Source: Aestuariivirga litoralis (GTDB taxonomy: Bacteria > Pseudomonadota > Alphaproteobacteria > Rhizobiales > Aestuariivirgaceae). From it: a stretch of DNA of 64,000 nucleotides. The notes under the pieces are model-generated. The model was not told the origin of the DNA. It searched no databases and worked only from the letters and a program-made list of their open reading frames with translations. Where the stretch lies: assembly GCF_015714715.1 (NCBI RefSeq), contig NZ_WAHS01000001.1, positions 2,181,001 through 2,245,000 of the forward strand, read 5' to 3'. Of this stretch, positions 45,840 through 55,763 are shown in pieces (within the stretch, counting starts at the first letter, position 1; every line of letters starts with the position of its first letter). Both the position numbers and the translations under genes were made by a program.

Positions 45840-48788
45840 TTAGTGTGCCTCGTCCCAATTATTTGCAGCACGGGCATCAACCTGTAGCGGGACGGTGAGC
45901 TTCACCGCAGGCTCGGGTGCGCCGACCATCACCTTCTGCACCAATGCGCAAGTGGCACTTGCTTCCGCATCCGGCGCTTCGAAGATCAATTCGTCATGTA
46001 CTTGAAGAAGCATGCGGGCCTTGAGACCCGCCTCGCTCAGCGCCGGGATCATCCGCACCATGGCACGGCGAATGATGTCAGCCGCTGAACCCTGGATGGG
46101 CGCATTGATCGAAGCGCGTTCAAGGAAAGCTTTCTCCGACGGGTTCGGCGAGTGGATGCGCGGGAAATGCATGCGGCGGCCAAAGATGGTTTCGACATAG
46201 CCATTGGCGCGCGCTGCCGCCTTGGTCGCATCCATGTAATCGCGGATGCCGGGAAAACGCTTGAAGTAAGTGCGGATATATTCGCCCGCTTCCTCACGGC
46301 TGATCGACAGCTGGTTCGACAGGCCGAAGGCCGAGATGCCATAGATAATCCCAAAATTGATCGCCTTGGCACGGCGGCGCACGGATGATTCCATGCCCTC
46401 AATCGGCACGTTGAACATTTCACTCGCCGTCATCGCGTGAATGTCGAGGCCATCTTCGAAGGCCTTCTTCAGTTGTGGAATGTCAGCGATATGAGCCAGC
46501 ACGCGGAGTTCGATCTGCGAATAGTCGGCGCTGATCAGCTTGTGGCCTTCAGTCGCCACAAAGGCCGTACGGATGCGGCGGCCATCTTCCGTGCGCACCG
46601 GAATGTTCTGCAGGTTGGGATCAGTCGATGACAAGCGGCCCGTCGACGTCGAGGCCATGGCGTAGGACGTATGCACGCGCAGGGTTTTCGGATTGATATA
46701 TTCCGGCAGCGCTTCGGTATAGGTGGAGCGCAGCTTGGCCACCTGCCGCCATTCGAGAATCTTCCGTGCCATTTCCACGCCTTCATTGGCAAGATCATCC
46801 AGCGTGGACGCATCGGTGCTCCAAGCCCCCGTCGCCGTCTTTTTACCGCCGGGCAGGCCCATCTCGCCGAACAGAATGTCGCCAAGCTGTTTGGGAGAGC
46901 CAATATTGAAAGGGTGGCCTGCGAGTTTATGGATTTCTTCTTCCATCACCTGCTGCTTGCCGGCAAATTCACCAGAGAGTTTCGCCAGCACGGCGCGGTC
47001 CACACTGATGCCGGCATTTTCCATTTCAAGAAGCACCGGCACCAGAGGCCGTTCCAGCGTTTCATACACGCTGACCTTTTTCATCATCAGCAGCTTGTGC
47101 TTGAACAGCAGCCACAGGCGCAAGGTAATGTCGGCATCTTCGGCGGCGTAAGCGGTGGCGCGGTCAATCGGCACACGATCGAAACTCACGGCGGATTTGC
47201 CGCTGCCCGCCACTTCCTTGAAGGCGATGGGCTTGTGGCCCAGATGGCGCTCGGAAAGCTCATCCATGCCGTGGCCCACATCGCCGGATTCGGTGACGTA
47301 AGACAGGAGCATCGTGTCATCGATGGGCGCCACGCTGATGCCCAGCTGCTTCAGGGCCAGCATATCGTATTTCAGGTTCTGGCCGATTTTCAGAATATGC
47401 GGCGCTTCGAACAGCGGCTTTAACCTGGCGAAGGCCTCCTCGCGCTTGATTTGGCCGGGCAGCAGTGCATCACCAGTGAAAAGATCGCCGCCACCGGTGC
47501 GATGGCCCAGCGGAATGTAGCAAGCCTTGCCGGGCACAACGCTCAGCGAAACGCCCACGATATTGGCCTGCATGGCATCCAGTGAATCGGTTTCGGTATC
47601 AATGCAGACATAGGGCTGGTTGAAAGCCGCAGCGATCCACTTGTCCAAGGCCTCAATCGTGGTCACCGTCTCGTAGCCCGCATGATTAACCGGAATGGCA
47701 CGTAAATTGGCGGCGATGTCTTCCTGGCCCGCAGAGGTATGCACATCGCGCGCGGCACTGAACATATCCAGCATCAGGGATTTGGGTTGTTCTGTAACCT
47801 CAATCACGCCACCTTCCGGCGGCCAGAATTCGAACGGCACGGTGACGGGTTCGATGGCAGACATGTCTGCCTCAAGTGCCGTTGCAATGGTCTTGGTGAG
47901 GGTGGTGATCTCCATCGCCTTCAGAAAACCGACAAGTTCGGACGCGCGCGGCTGTTCAACGGCGAAAGACTCCACCGGTGCCGTGATTGGTACGTTCTGA
48001 TCGAGCGTGACCAAACGCTTCGAGATGCGCGCCTGTTCAGCAAAATTGATCAGGTTCTCGCGGCGCTTGTTCTGCTTGATCTCCGGCGCCTTCTCCAGCA
48101 GCGTCTCCAGGTTGCCATAGGTGTTGATGAGTTCAGCTCCGGTCTTGAGGCCAATGCCGGGAACACCAGGCACATTATCCACGCTGTCGCCAGCGAGCGA
48201 CTGCACGTCGATCACCTTGTCTGGCGTCACGCCGAATTTCTCCAGCACTTCGGCTTCGCCGATCACCTTGTCCTTGCCGGGGTCGTAAAGCTCGATTCCA
48301 GGCCCGATGAGCTGCATCAAATCCTTGTCGGAAGAAATGATGCGCACCGTGGCGCCGGCTGCCGCCGCCTGCTTGGCGTAAGTGGCGATCAGATCGTCGG
48401 CCTCATAGCCGTCCATCTCGATGGACGGCAAGTTGAAGGCGCGCGTAGCATGGCGGATCAGGCCGAATTGCGGGCGCATCTCCGCCGGCGGGTCTGGCCG
48501 ATGTGCCTTGTATTCGGGGTAAAAGTCATTGCGGAAGGACTTGGCTGAAGCATCGAAGATGACGGCAAGATGCGTAGGCTTCGGGCCGGTCTTGATCTTG
48601 AGCAGGCTCCAAACCATGTTGCAGTAAAGCCGCACTGCGCCCACCGGCAGGCCATCGGAGCGCTTGTTGTATTTCGGATCCTGGTTGGTGGACTGGAAAT
48701 AGGCGCGGAAAATATAGCCCGATCCGTCGATCAGGTAGAGATGGTCGCCGGACTTCAGACTGGAGGGAGCATGCAGGTTTTCAGACAT
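45840..48788 (-). CDS. polA: DNA polymerase I
   Basis: This 982-residue enzyme fills gaps and removes RNA primers. It has the N-terminal 5' nuclease (DGSGYIFRAYF, SSDKDLMQL, GVPGIG), a 3'-5' exonuclease domain with intact-looking CIDTETDSLD, and the family A polymerase domain with ADYSQIELRVLAHI, RRRAKAINFGIIYG and QVHDELIFEAPD (motifs A, B and C). The length is typical for rhizobia. It is convergent with the EamA gene, with a gap of only 3 bases. Confidence 0.98.
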   Translation of the reverse strand: MSENLHAPSSLKSGDHLYLIDGSGYIFRAYFQSTNQDPKYNKRSDGLPVGAVRLYCNMVWSLLKIKTGPKPTHLAVIFDASAKSFRNDFYPEYKAHRPDPPAEMRPQFGLIRHATRAFNLPSIEMDGYEADDLIATYAKQAAAAGATVRIISSDKDLMQLIGPGIELYDPGKDKVIGEAEVLEKFGVTPDKVIDVQSLAGDSVDNVPGVPGIGLKTGAELINTYGNLETLLEKAPEIKQNKRRENLINFAEQARISKRLVTLDQNVPITAPVESFAVEQPRASELVGFLKAMEITTLTKTIATALEADMSAIEPVTVPFEFWPPEGGVIEVTEQPKSLMLDMFSAARDVHTSAGQEDIAANLRAIPVNHAGYETVTTIEALDKWIAAAFNQPYVCIDTETDSLDAMQANIVGVSLSVVPGKACYIPLGHRTGGGDLFTGDALLPGQIKREEAFARLKPLFEAPHILKIGQNLKYDMLALKQLGISVAPIDDTMLLSYVTESGDVGHGMDELSERHLGHKPIAFKEVAGSGKSAVSFDRVPIDRATAYAAEDADITLRLWLLFKHKLLMMKKVSVYETLERPLVPVLLEMENAGISVDRAVLAKLSGEFAGKQQVMEEEIHKLAGHPFNIGSPKQLGDILFGEMGLPGGKKTATGAWSTDASTLDDLANEGVEMARKILEWRQVAKLRSTYTEALPEYINPKTLRVHTSYAMASTSTGRLSSTDPNLQNIPVRTEDGRRIRTAFVATEGHKLISADYSQIELRVLAHIADIPQLKKAFEDGLDIHAMTASEMFNVPIEGMESSVRRRAKAINFGIIYGISAFGLSNQLSISREEAGEYIRTYFKRFPGIRDYMDATKAAARANGYVETIFGRRMHFPRIHSPNPSEKAFLERASINAPIQGSAADIIRRAMVRMIPALSEAGLKARMLLQVHDELIFEAPDAEASATCALVQKVMVGAPEPAVKLTVPLQVDARAANNWDEAH

Positions 48789-48831
48789 GCCCCTTTATGG
48801 CATTCCGGGCGGCATTTCGCCAGTTACCGGT

Positions 48832-48860
48832 TTGCGCATGCTGACAGCTTCCGCTATAGC
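48832..48860 (+). promoter_or_regulatory. Promoter of tRNA-Arg
   Basis: TTGCGC at 48832-48837 and TATAGC at 48855-48860 are 17 bases apart, ending 10 bases before the tRNA. This is a good match to a housekeeping promoter. Confidence 0.6.
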
Positions 48861-48870
48861 CAGACGCGAA

Positions 48871-48948
48871 GCACCCGTAGCTCAGCTGGATCAGAGCGCT
48901 GCCCTCCGAAGGCAGAGGTCAGGGGTTCGAATCCCTTCGGGTGCGCCA
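48871..48948 (+). tRNA. tRNA-Arg (anticodon CCG)
   Basis: The complete cloverleaf is visible: acceptor stem GCACCCG/CGGGTGC, D arm GCTC-GAGC, anticodon stem CTGCC/GGCAG with loop CTCCGAA (anticodon CCG at 48906-48908, reading CGG), T loop TTCGAAT and an encoded CCA end. It lies between the divergently read polA gene and the end of the sugar ABC operon. Confidence 0.96.
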
Positions 48949-48991
48949 TATCATTTGCGAATGAAAAATTCCATCGCATCGGGCTCGGAAC

Positions 48992-50008
48992 TTACTCGAC
49001 CCGGGTGGGCGCCGCGCCTGATCCTGCCGCCTTGGCAGGTGCCTGAGTGGGACGGCTAAAGAAGACCCGCACATGTTCCATCAGGTTCGGCACCAGGACA
49101 GAGCATATGAGCAATACGCCGATGACTGCCGTTTGGCGGTGCCCGTCAATATTCATCAGCGACATGCCGTTGCGCAGGTTGAGCACAATCAGGATAGAAA
49201 GCACGACGCCCAGCATGGAGCCCCTGCCGCCAAAAATGCTGACGCCACCGAGAAGTACCATGGTGATGATGTCGAGTTCGAAGCCATAGGCGGCATCGCC
49301 GCGTACTGAAGAAAGGCGTGCGGCATAGAGCAAGCCCGCCGCTGCGGCAATGACACCAGACATGACGTAAATTGCGGTCTTCACCCGCGCGGTGCGCACG
49401 CCGGAATAACGCGCCATTTCGGCATTGTTGCCGATGACGAAAACCTTGCGGCCAAAAGAGGTGAAGTGCAGCACATAGCCAAGGATGACCAACAGCACGA
49501 TGAACAGCACGATTGAGAATGGCAGTGGGCCCACCAAAGGATCACGCGCCAGGCCGTTGAACCAATCTGGAAAGCCATTGATGCCGCGATCTTCCAGCAG
49601 CACGCGGGCAAAGCCGCGGAAGCCGATCAGCATGGCAAGCGTTGCAACCAGCGAAGGAATGCCGACATAGGTGATCCAGAACGCATTGAAGGCGCCAGCG
49701 GCGGCACCCACCGCGAGACAGATGGCAATCGCCATGACCGGATTCCAGCCACCTGAAATCAGACTGCCGAAGACGCAAGCCGCAAGCCCCATCACCGAAG
49801 CCACGGAAAGATCAATCTCGGCGCTGATGATCACGTAAGTCATGATCAGGGCAACAATTGCTTTCTCGATCGACAGCGTGAACAGGTTGATCTGGTTCTG
49901 CACGGTAAGGAATTCAGGAACGATCAGCGCATTGGCGGCCATCGTCGCGATCAGGATGACGAGCAGCAAGCCTTCCCAGGTTTTGAAGAAGCCCTTCATC
50001 TCAAACAT
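48992..50008 (-). CDS. Sugar ABC transporter permease, RhaQ-like
   Basis: This 338-residue inner-membrane protein of the BPD_transp_2 (ribose/rhamnose) family has eight to ten helices and the conserved motifs [16 protein letters not shown] and [17 protein letters not shown]. It is the second permease of a DeoR-binding protein-ATPase-permease-permease operon whose order equals rhaRSTPQ of Rhizobium. It overlaps the first permease gene by eight bases. The rhaU and rhaK genes that normally follow are absent; the tRNA-Arg gene lies next. Confidence 0.88.
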   Translation of the reverse strand: MFEMKGFFKTWEGLLLVILIATMAANALIVPEFLTVQNQINLFTLSIEKAIVALIMTYVIISAEIDLSVASVMGLAACVFGSLISGGWNPVMAIAICLAVGAAAGAFNAFWITYVGIPSLVATLAMLIGFRGFARVLLEDRGINGFPDWFNGLARDPLVGPLPFSIVLFIVLLVILGYVLHFTSFGRKVFVIGNNAEMARYSGVRTARVKTAIYVMSGVIAAAAGLLYAARLSSVRGDAAYGFELDIITMVLLGGVSIFGGRGSMLGVVLSILIVLNLRNGMSLMNIDGHRQTAVIGVLLICSVLVPNLMEHVRVFFSRPTQAPAKAAGSGAAPTRVE

Positions 50009-51005
50009 CCTTCTTGGCGCGCAGCCGGGTGAACGACCGCGTCATGAACGTATCTGCCGCCACCGCAAGGATGATCAGCATGCCGAGCAGCGCGTCGCGC
50101 CAGAACTCGCTGATCACCTGCCAGCGCAGCAGGCTGTTTTCCAGCGTATCAACCAGTACGGTGCCGAGCACCACGCCCAGCATCGAGCCCGAGCCGCCGA
50201 AAATGTTCACACCACCGACCACGATTTCACTGACTGATTTGAACTCAAAACCAAGCCCTGCGCCCACGGTGATATTGCCGAAGCGCACCAGGAACATGAA
50301 ACCGCCCAGGCCCGCCATGGCACCGGAGAGCACAAAGGCCCAGAACACCACCCGCTTGCTGTCAATGCCGGACATGATCGCCGCATCGGGATTGGAACCC
50401 ACAGCATAGAGTTTGCGCGCTGAACGCAAACGGGAAAGCGCGATGCCAAAAACAAGTGCTGCCGCCAAGGCCAATGCAACCGTCATGCGCAGATCGAAGC
50501 TGCCAACAGTGAAAAGGCTCAGCTGAGGAAAATCAGCGACCCATTTGGGCATGCTGTCGGTGGTGATAGTGCGTGAGTCTGAGTATTCAATCAGCAAGGC
50601 GCGGAAGATCGCCAGCGTGCCCAGTGTGACGATGATCGAAGGTACGCGGCCGTAAGACACCAGCGTTCCATTGATCGCGCCAAAGCAACCGCCGAGGACC
50701 AGGAAGGCCACGATAGTGAGAACCGGGCCCAGATCATAATGGCCCAGCATGTCACCCATGAAGAAGGCGAGGAATCCCACCAGAGAGCCGACCGAAAGAT
50801 CCACGTTACGCGTGATCACCACCAGCGCCTGTCCGATGGCGACGGGCAGGAACAAGGCCGCACTGGTCGCGATGCGGTTCAGCATGCGCGGGCTCAGGTA
50901 GTTATCGATCTGAGTCGCGAAGAACAAAATCAGCAGGACCAGCACAATGGCCAGCGCGATCAGGCGCAAATTCTGCGGATGCACTTTTTGAAGAAGAGAC
51001 ATCAT
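50001..51005 (-). CDS. Sugar ABC transporter permease, RhaP-like
   Basis: This 334-residue BPD_transp_2 permease contains [20 protein letters not shown] and [19 protein letters not shown], the paired ATPase-contact and signature segments of sugar permeases. Two consecutive ATG codons (51005, 51002) are possible starts; the first overlaps the ATPase stop by four bases. With the next gene product it forms the channel of the importer. Confidence 0.88.
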   Translation of the reverse strand: MMSLLQKVHPQNLRLIALAIVLVLLILFFATQIDNYLSPRMLNRIATSAALFLPVAIGQALVVITRNVDLSVGSLVGFLAFFMGDMLGHYDLGPVLTIVAFLVLGGCFGAINGTLVSYGRVPSIIVTLGTLAIFRALLIEYSDSRTITTDSMPKWVADFPQLSLFTVGSFDLRMTVALALAAALVFGIALSRLRSARKLYAVGSNPDAAIMSGIDSKRVVFWAFVLSGAMAGLGGFMFLVRFGNITVGAGLGFEFKSVSEIVVGGVNIFGGSGSMLGVVLGTVLVDTLENSLLRWQVISEFWRDALLGMLIILAVAADTFMTRSFTRLRAKKDV

Positions 51006-52513
51006 GATGCCAAAGCCGCCTTTTCATGCTTGGCCGTGGCAATGGCCATGATTTTTTCAGGATTTGCATCGGCGATATCGAAGATTGACTTCTGCAGGCC
51101 TTCACGCATCACCACAACCCGGTCTGCCAGTGTCAGGACCTCGGGCAAATCGGATGAGATCACGATGATGGCCACGCCCTGCGATGCCAGTTCGCGGATG
51201 ATGTTATGCACTTCCGTCTTGGCGCCCACATCGATGCCGCGGGTGGGTTCGTCAAAAATCAGGATGCGCGGTTTGGTCTCCAGCCATTTGGCCAGCATGA
51301 CTTTCTGTTGGTTTCCGCCAGAGAGCTTGCCCACTTCGATGATCACATTTGGTGAACGGATGGAGAGCTGCTTTCTGTAGCTTTCCGCCATGACGAATTC
51401 AGATTTGCGGTCGATAAAGCCGAGCCGGCGTGTGAATTTGCCCAGCGAAGCCAACGACGCGTTGATGAAAATCGGCATCAGCATGGCAAGGCCCAGTTTG
51501 CGCCGGTCTTCCGACACATAGGCGATGCCCTGATCCATGCTGTCTTGCGGTGTTTTGATATTCACCACCTTGCCATCTATTTCGATGGTGCCACGATGCG
51601 CCGGTTCAACGCCGAAGATCGCGAGGCCAATGTCAGTGCGACGCGAACCGATCAAACCGGCAAAGCACAGGACTTCGCCCTTGTGCAGGTCAAAGGAAAT
51701 GTCGCGGAACACGCCGTCGCGACCAAGACCCTTCACCGAGAGGATTTTCTCGCCCACTTTATTGGCGGCCTTCTTCACGGCGAAATCGTCTACCGCGCGG
51801 CCCACCATGTCACGCACCATTCCGGCTTGGGTGACTTCAGCGACAGGCTTGGTGGAAATGCGCTTGCCGTCGCGCATCACCGTAACGCGGTCAGCGACGA
51901 CGAAAATTTCCTCAAGGCGGTGGCTGATATAGATCACGGCCACGCCGCGTTCTTTCAACGCCTTGGCAATGGCGTGCAGGCGGTCCACTTCATGGGCAGA
52001 CAGCGAGGCTGTGGGCTCGTCCATGATCAGGACTTTGACATTGAGTGAGAGCGCGCGGGCAATCTCTACGGTCTGCTGCTCGGCGAGCGTGAGGCCGGAG
52101 GCCGCACGTTTCACTTCCAGCGAAACGCCCAGGCGCTTGATGATTTCTTCGGCTTCAGAATATAGCTTGCTCCAGTTCATCACAGGCGACAGGGCGCTGT
52201 GGCTGATGAAGATGTTTTCCGCCACGTCGAGATCGGGGAACACCATGGGTTCCTGGAAAATGGCAGCCACACCAACAGACTGCGCGTCCTTGGTGGTGTT
52301 GAGCGTAACAGGCTTTCCTTCCGCGAAAAGCTCGCCTGAATCCGGCTGGTACACGCCGGTCATGATCTTGATGAGCGTTGATTTACCAGCACCATTTTCG
52401 CCGACAATGGCGTGCACTTCGCCTGGGAAAATTTCCAGCGAGACGTCAGACAGTGCTGCCGTCATTCCAAAGGACTTGGAAATGTGGCTCAGCTCAAACA
52501 GAGGAGTGGTCAT
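51002..52513 (-). CDS. Sugar ABC transporter ATP-binding protein, RhaT-like
   Basis: This 503-residue ATPase has two ABC domains: Walker A GENGAGKSTL, signature LTLAEQQTVE and Walker B VLIMDEPTASL in the first, and signature LSGGNQQKVM with Walker B ILIFDEPTRGIDVGA in the second. The second domain's Walker A region is degenerate, as in RbsA/RhaT-type ATPases. I chose the ATG at 52513, where MTTPLFELSHISKSF begins; the open frame continues upstream into the attenuator region without homologous sequence. Confidence 0.92.
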   Translation of the reverse strand: MTTPLFELSHISKSFGMTAALSDVSLEIFPGEVHAIVGENGAGKSTLIKIMTGVYQPDSGELFAEGKPVTLNTTKDAQSVGVAAIFQEPMVFPDLDVAENIFISHSALSPVMNWSKLYSEAEEIIKRLGVSLEVKRAASGLTLAEQQTVEIARALSLNVKVLIMDEPTASLSAHEVDRLHAIAKALKERGVAVIYISHRLEEIFVVADRVTVMRDGKRISTKPVAEVTQAGMVRDMVGRAVDDFAVKKAANKVGEKILSVKGLGRDGVFRDISFDLHKGEVLCFAGLIGSRRTDIGLAIFGVEPAHRGTIEIDGKVVNIKTPQDSMDQGIAYVSEDRRKLGLAMLMPIFINASLASLGKFTRRLGFIDRKSEFVMAESYRKQLSIRSPNVIIEVGKLSGGNQQKVMLAKWLETKPRILIFDEPTRGIDVGAKTEVHNIIRELASQGVAIIVISSDLPEVLTLADRVVVMREGLQKSIFDIADANPEKIMAIATAKHEKAALAS

Positions 52514-52542
52514 GGGAAACTCTGGGAAATCCGCGGCAATCT

Positions 52543-52578
52543 GCAAAAAGAGGCCGTCACCCGCGAGGGATGACGGCC
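52543..52578 (-). terminator. Stem-loop with T-run after the sugar-binding protein gene
   Basis: On the minus strand GGCCGTCA (complement of 52571-52578) pairs with TGACGGCC (complement of 52552-52559), extended by CCC/GGG, and TCTTTTT follows. It lies between the binding protein and ATPase genes, so it probably works as a partial terminator that keeps the binding protein more abundant. Confidence 0.75.
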
Positions 52579-52595
52579 AAACTGTCAGTTGAGGA

Positions 52596-53642
52596 TCAGG
52601 GCTTGTCCACGTTGTCTTTGTTATAGACGGTGAACGGTCCCATGAGGATGCGCTTGGCACCCTTGCGGCCTGGATCTTCCTCGATCTTGAAGGTGCCCAT
52701 GCGGCCAGCCTTGAACTCTTCGCCCACGTCACCCTTGATGGCGCCGGTGGCCAGAGCATAGGCCGTCTGATAGGTCAGGTAGCCGAGGTCGACGAAGGAC
52801 CACAGAGCGAATTCCGGAGCGCAGCCTGCCTTGGTGTAGGTCACCATGTCAGACGGCAGGCCGAGGCCCGACACCTTGGTCTTGTCGCAGAGCTTTTCGT
52901 CGGTCATCGCCTTGGCTGCAGCCACGATGCCAACCGTGGTCGGCGACATGATGAGCTTCAGGTCCTTGTGCTTGTCAACGAGAGCCAGAGCGGCATTGTA
53001 GGACTTTTCCGACTGGTCATCGCCATACACAACGTCAACCAGCTTGATGCCCTTGTACTTGTCGCCCTTCAGGGTTTCCTTCATGGCGGCAATCCAGGCG
53101 TTCTGGTTTGCTGCGTCCGGGGTGGCCGAGAGAACGGCAAATTCACCGCTGCCGCCCATCGTGTCGAGGGCCATATCGGCCATCACGACGCCGATGGAAC
53201 CGAAGTCCACCTGAGCGACGAATACCGATTCACCCTTGCCCGAAGGAATGGGCGAGTCCCAGGTGACAACCTTGGTGCCAGCCTTCTGGGCTGCTTCTGC
53301 AGCCGGAGCAACCTGATCACCAGCGTTGTTCGACAGCATGATCACAGCCTGCTTCTGCGTGGTGGCGTTGGTGATCATTTCGATCTGGCCAGCCACGGAG
53401 TCAGTCGGAGGCGGTGCTTCATAGGTCAGCTTGCCGGTGTTACCCAGTTCCTTGGCGGCTTCTTCAGCGCCCTGATGGGCTTGATCGAACACAATGTTGC
53501 CCGAGAATTTGGGCAGGAACACCGTGTTGATGGCGGCACCCGGCTTGGCCATCATGGCGTCGGCATAGGCCACGCCGGCCATCATGGCCGAAGCGAGAGC
53601 GGCAACGACGCCGGCCTTAACGATAGTCTTCACATTCAGCAT
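52596..53642 (-). CDS. Sugar ABC transporter substrate-binding protein, RhaS-like
   Basis: This 348-residue periplasmic protein of the Peripla_BP_4 (ribose/rhamnose) type has a signal peptide ending at GVAYA. It resembles RhaS of Rhizobium at [39 protein letters not shown] and [13 protein letters not shown] chose the ATG at 53642 because AGGAGG sits 6-7 bases upstream. Rhamnose is only one possibility: without rhamnose catabolic genes nearby, the ligand could be another sugar, cyclitol or sugar derivative. Confidence 0.92.
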   Translation of the reverse strand: MLNVKTIVKAGVVAALASAMMAGVAYADAMMAKPGAAINTVFLPKFSGNIVFDQAHQGAEEAAKELGNTGKLTYEAPPPTDSVAGQIEMITNATTQKQAVIMLSNNAGDQVAPAAEAAQKAGTKVVTWDSPIPSGKGESVFVAQVDFGSIGVVMADMALDTMGGSGEFAVLSATPDAANQNAWIAAMKETLKGDKYKGIKLVDVVYGDDQSEKSYNAALALVDKHKDLKLIMSPTTVGIVAAAKAMTDEKLCDKTKVSGLGLPSDMVTYTKAGCAPEFALWSFVDLGYLTYQTAYALATGAIKGDVGEEFKAGRMGTFKIEEDPGRKGAKRILMGPFTVYNKDNVDKP

Positions 53643-53683
53643 TTGGTTTCCTCCTGTTTTGCTGTTGTCGTCCTCTCCGCCGC

Positions 53684-54496
53684 TCAAGCGACGGAGAATT
53701 TTTTTGTCGCTGTAGAATTCATATCCTCTTGAGCGATAATCACTTCGACACCTTGGTCACGAATATGCTTCAGAAGCTCTGCGGGTGCGCCTTCATCGGT
53801 GATCAGCGTGTGAACGCGCGAGAATTTGCAGACCACCATGCTGCCGCGCGGCTCAAATTTCGAAGAGTCCGCAACCACGATCAGCTTGTCGGCGCGCGAC
53901 AGCAATTTGGTTTCCGACCGGGTGACCAGAGGATCACCTTCAATCACGCCCATGCTGGTGATCGACGAGCAGCTCATGAACATCTTGGATGCGGTGAATT
54001 GCTGGATGGCATCTTCGTCGAAGGGCGAAAGGATAATGCCCTGCTCGCGGTACACTTCGCCGCCGGCCAAGATGATCCGATTGTTGCTGGTGGCAATCAG
54101 CTCCTGAGCGATGGGAAATGAATTGGTGAGGATCTGCAGCTGCTTCTGGCGCAGGAATTCCGCCATGTACCACATGGTGGAACCGGCATTCAGGATGATG
54201 GACTCGCCATCATTGCAAAGTTGGGCGGCAGCCGCGGCCACAGCGCGCTTCTTTGCCACGTTCAAACCCTGGCTCACGCCGAAAGCGCGCGTAGCGAGAT
54301 GCGGCTGCTCCGGCATTTCGCGCATTTCAATGCCGCCATGAATGCGGTTGATCTGGCCCATCTCCATCAGCTTGGTGAGATCGCGGCGGATGGTGGCAGA
54401 GGAAGCGCCAGTGGCATTGACCAGATCACGCACGCGGATCACGCCGCGCTGGCGGACTTGCGCCAAGATCAATTGCCATCTTTCCCGTTCATGCAT
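53684..54496 (-). CDS. DeoR family transcriptional regulator, RhaR-like
   Basis: This 270-residue repressor-type protein has an N-terminal DeoR helix-turn-helix ([22 protein letters not shown]) and a C-terminal sugar-phosphate-sensing DeoRC domain with [14 protein letters not shown] and [11 protein letters not shown]. It is promoter-proximal in the importer operon and divergent from the desaturase operon. The 241 bases between them hold duplicated inverted repeats, good candidates for its operators. A sugar phosphate is the likely inducer. Confidence 0.93.
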   Translation of the reverse strand: MHERERWQLILAQVRQRGVIRVRDLVNATGASSATIRRDLTKLMEMGQINRIHGGIEMREMPEQPHLATRAFGVSQGLNVAKKRAVAAAAAQLCNDGESIILNAGSTMWYMAEFLRQKQLQILTNSFPIAQELIATSNNRIILAGGEVYREQGIILSPFDEDAIQQFTASKMFMSCSSITSMGVIEGDPLVTRSETKLLSRADKLIVVADSSKFEPRGSMVVCKFSRVHTLITDEGAPAELLKHIRDQGVEVIIAQEDMNSTATKKFSVA

Positions 54497-54550
54497 GGGC
54501 GGGATAAACTGTTATTTCAGATGATGAGTCAATGCACTTTCGCTCATATT

Positions 54551-54575
54551 GCATCGCAAATCGTCATTGCGCTGC
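54551..54575. promoter_or_regulatory. Operator-like inverted repeat, copy 1
   Basis: GCATCGCAAA, six bases and TTGCGCTGC form an imperfect inverted repeat. The same arms occur at 54644-54670 with eight bases between them. The site lies 55 bases upstream of the DeoR gene start and is a candidate operator for that regulator. Confidence 0.6.
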
Positions 54576-54600
54576 AAAACAAGTTTCAAAAATACAGAAT

Positions 54601-54628
54601 TTGATCGAGTTAGATCGAAATCGATCAA
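54601..54628. promoter_or_regulatory. Central inverted repeat in the DeoR/desaturase divergent region
   Basis: TTGATCGA (54601-54608) and TCGATCAA (54621-54628) are perfect 8-bp reverse complements around a 12-base spacer. The element lies near midway between the two flanking repeats of the other type, so a second regulator may bind here. Confidence 0.5.
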
Positions 54629-54643
54629 GCATATGATCATGTC

Positions 54644-54670
54644 GCATCGCAAACGCTCTTTTTGCGCTGC
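54644..54670. promoter_or_regulatory. Operator-like inverted repeat, copy 2
   Basis: GCATCGCAAA, eight bases and TTGCGCTGC repeat the arms of the site at 54551-54575, 93 bases away in the same orientation. It lies 68 bases before the hydroxylase gene start, on the other side of the divergent promoter region. Confidence 0.6.
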
Positions 54671-54737
54671 GAAATGACGGTTTACAATTGAACCTGATCG
54701 GATTTGCTGCGTATTTTGCAAACCCGGAGGATCACCT

Positions 54738-55763
54738 ATGCAGACCAAGTTCGACGGCAAGCGTGACAAGCGCGGAGATTGGACGCCACCCGAAGTGATC
54801 GGGTATGCGCCGATTTTTGATGGACCCTTCAGGCCGCTTGCCATCCTGAAATGGGTGTTTGGCTATCCCGGCTTTTTCCTGCCGTTTAACGTGATCTATA
54901 TGGCGGTGCCGATCATCACGTGGGCTTATTTCACTCCGGCGCTGGAAAGCATGGTGACATTCCAGTTCGGCTGGATCGCTTATATTTTCATCCGCAATCT
55001 CATTCTGACTTTGGTTGTCGTAGGGGCCTGGCATCTGTGGCTTTATGTGAAGCAGTCACAAGGCACTGACTGGAAGCACACTTCAAAGTGGCTGTCGCGC
55101 GATAATCCGATCTTCCTGTTCCGCAACCAGTTGTTCGACAATCTGTTCTGGACCATCTGCAGCGCCATTCCGATCTGGACGGCTTATGAAGTGCTGACGA
55201 TGTGGCTCTACGCCAATCATCTCATTCCGTTCGTGTCCTTCACTGAACATCCGATTTATTTCTGCGTGCTGATGTGCCTGGTGCCGCTGATCCGCGACCT
55301 GCATTTCTATACGATCCACCGCATCAGCCATTGGGGACCGCTCTATCGCTGGGTACATTACTTGCACCACAACAATGTGAATGTGGGGCCGTTCTCCGGG
55401 CTGGCCATGCATCCGGTCGAGCACCTACTGTATTTCTCAGGCGTGATCGTCCACTGGATCATTCCGTCGCATCCGATCCATGCGATCTTCCACTTGCAGC
55501 ATGCCGGCATTACGCCGGCACAGAGCCATTCAGGTTTTGAGCGCGTGGTGATTGTCGACGGCGTGGGCGTGAAGACCGGCGATTTCTTCCACTATCTCCA
55601 TCACAAATACTTCGAGTGCAATTACGGCGCTGACGGAGTGTTCCCGATGGATAAGTGGTTCGGCACTTTCCACGACGGCACCAAGGCTTCGAAAGAACGC
55701 ATGGACGAGCGCTTCCTGTCTCGCGCCGCGCAGAAGGCCGCCGCCGAGGGCAACCAGCCGTGA
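54738..55763 (+). CDS. Sterol desaturase/fatty acid hydroxylase family membrane protein
   Basis: This 341-residue integral membrane oxygenase belongs to the histidine-box di-iron superfamily. Ligand clusters are HFYTIHRISH (H189, H194, H198), HYLHH (H207, H210, H211), HPVEH (H225, H229) and HYLHH (H285, H288, H289), with hydrophobic helices near residues 45-65, 75-105, 135-160 and 170-187. It would hydroxylate or O-demethylate a substrate using O2 and electrons from the Rieske ferredoxin three genes downstream. GGAGG is present upstream of the ATG. Whether it acts on a lipid or on the imported small molecule is open. Confidence 0.88.
   Translation: MQTKFDGKRDKRGDWTPPEVIGYAPIFDGPFRPLAILKWVFGYPGFFLPFNVIYMAVPIITWAYFTPALESMVTFQFGWIAYIFIRNLILTLVVVGAWHLWLYVKQSQGTDWKHTSKWLSRDNPIFLFRNQLFDNLFWTICSAIPIWTAYEVLTMWLYANHLIPFVSFTEHPIYFCVLMCLVPLIRDLHFYTIHRISHWGPLYRWVHYLHHNNVNVGPFSGLAMHPVEHLLYFSGVIVHWIIPSHPIHAIFHLQHAGITPAQSHSGFERVVIVDGVGVKTGDFFHYLHHKYFECNYGADGVFPMDKWFGTFHDGTKASKERMDERFLSRAAQKAAAEGNQP

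Noticed and set aside
48949-48991. Missing rhaU/rhaK downstream of the RhaQ-like permease
   Set aside because: I looked for remnants of a mutarotase or kinase gene between the permease and the tRNA-Arg gene, but only about 40 bases are present with no coding signal, so I do not call a pseudogene.
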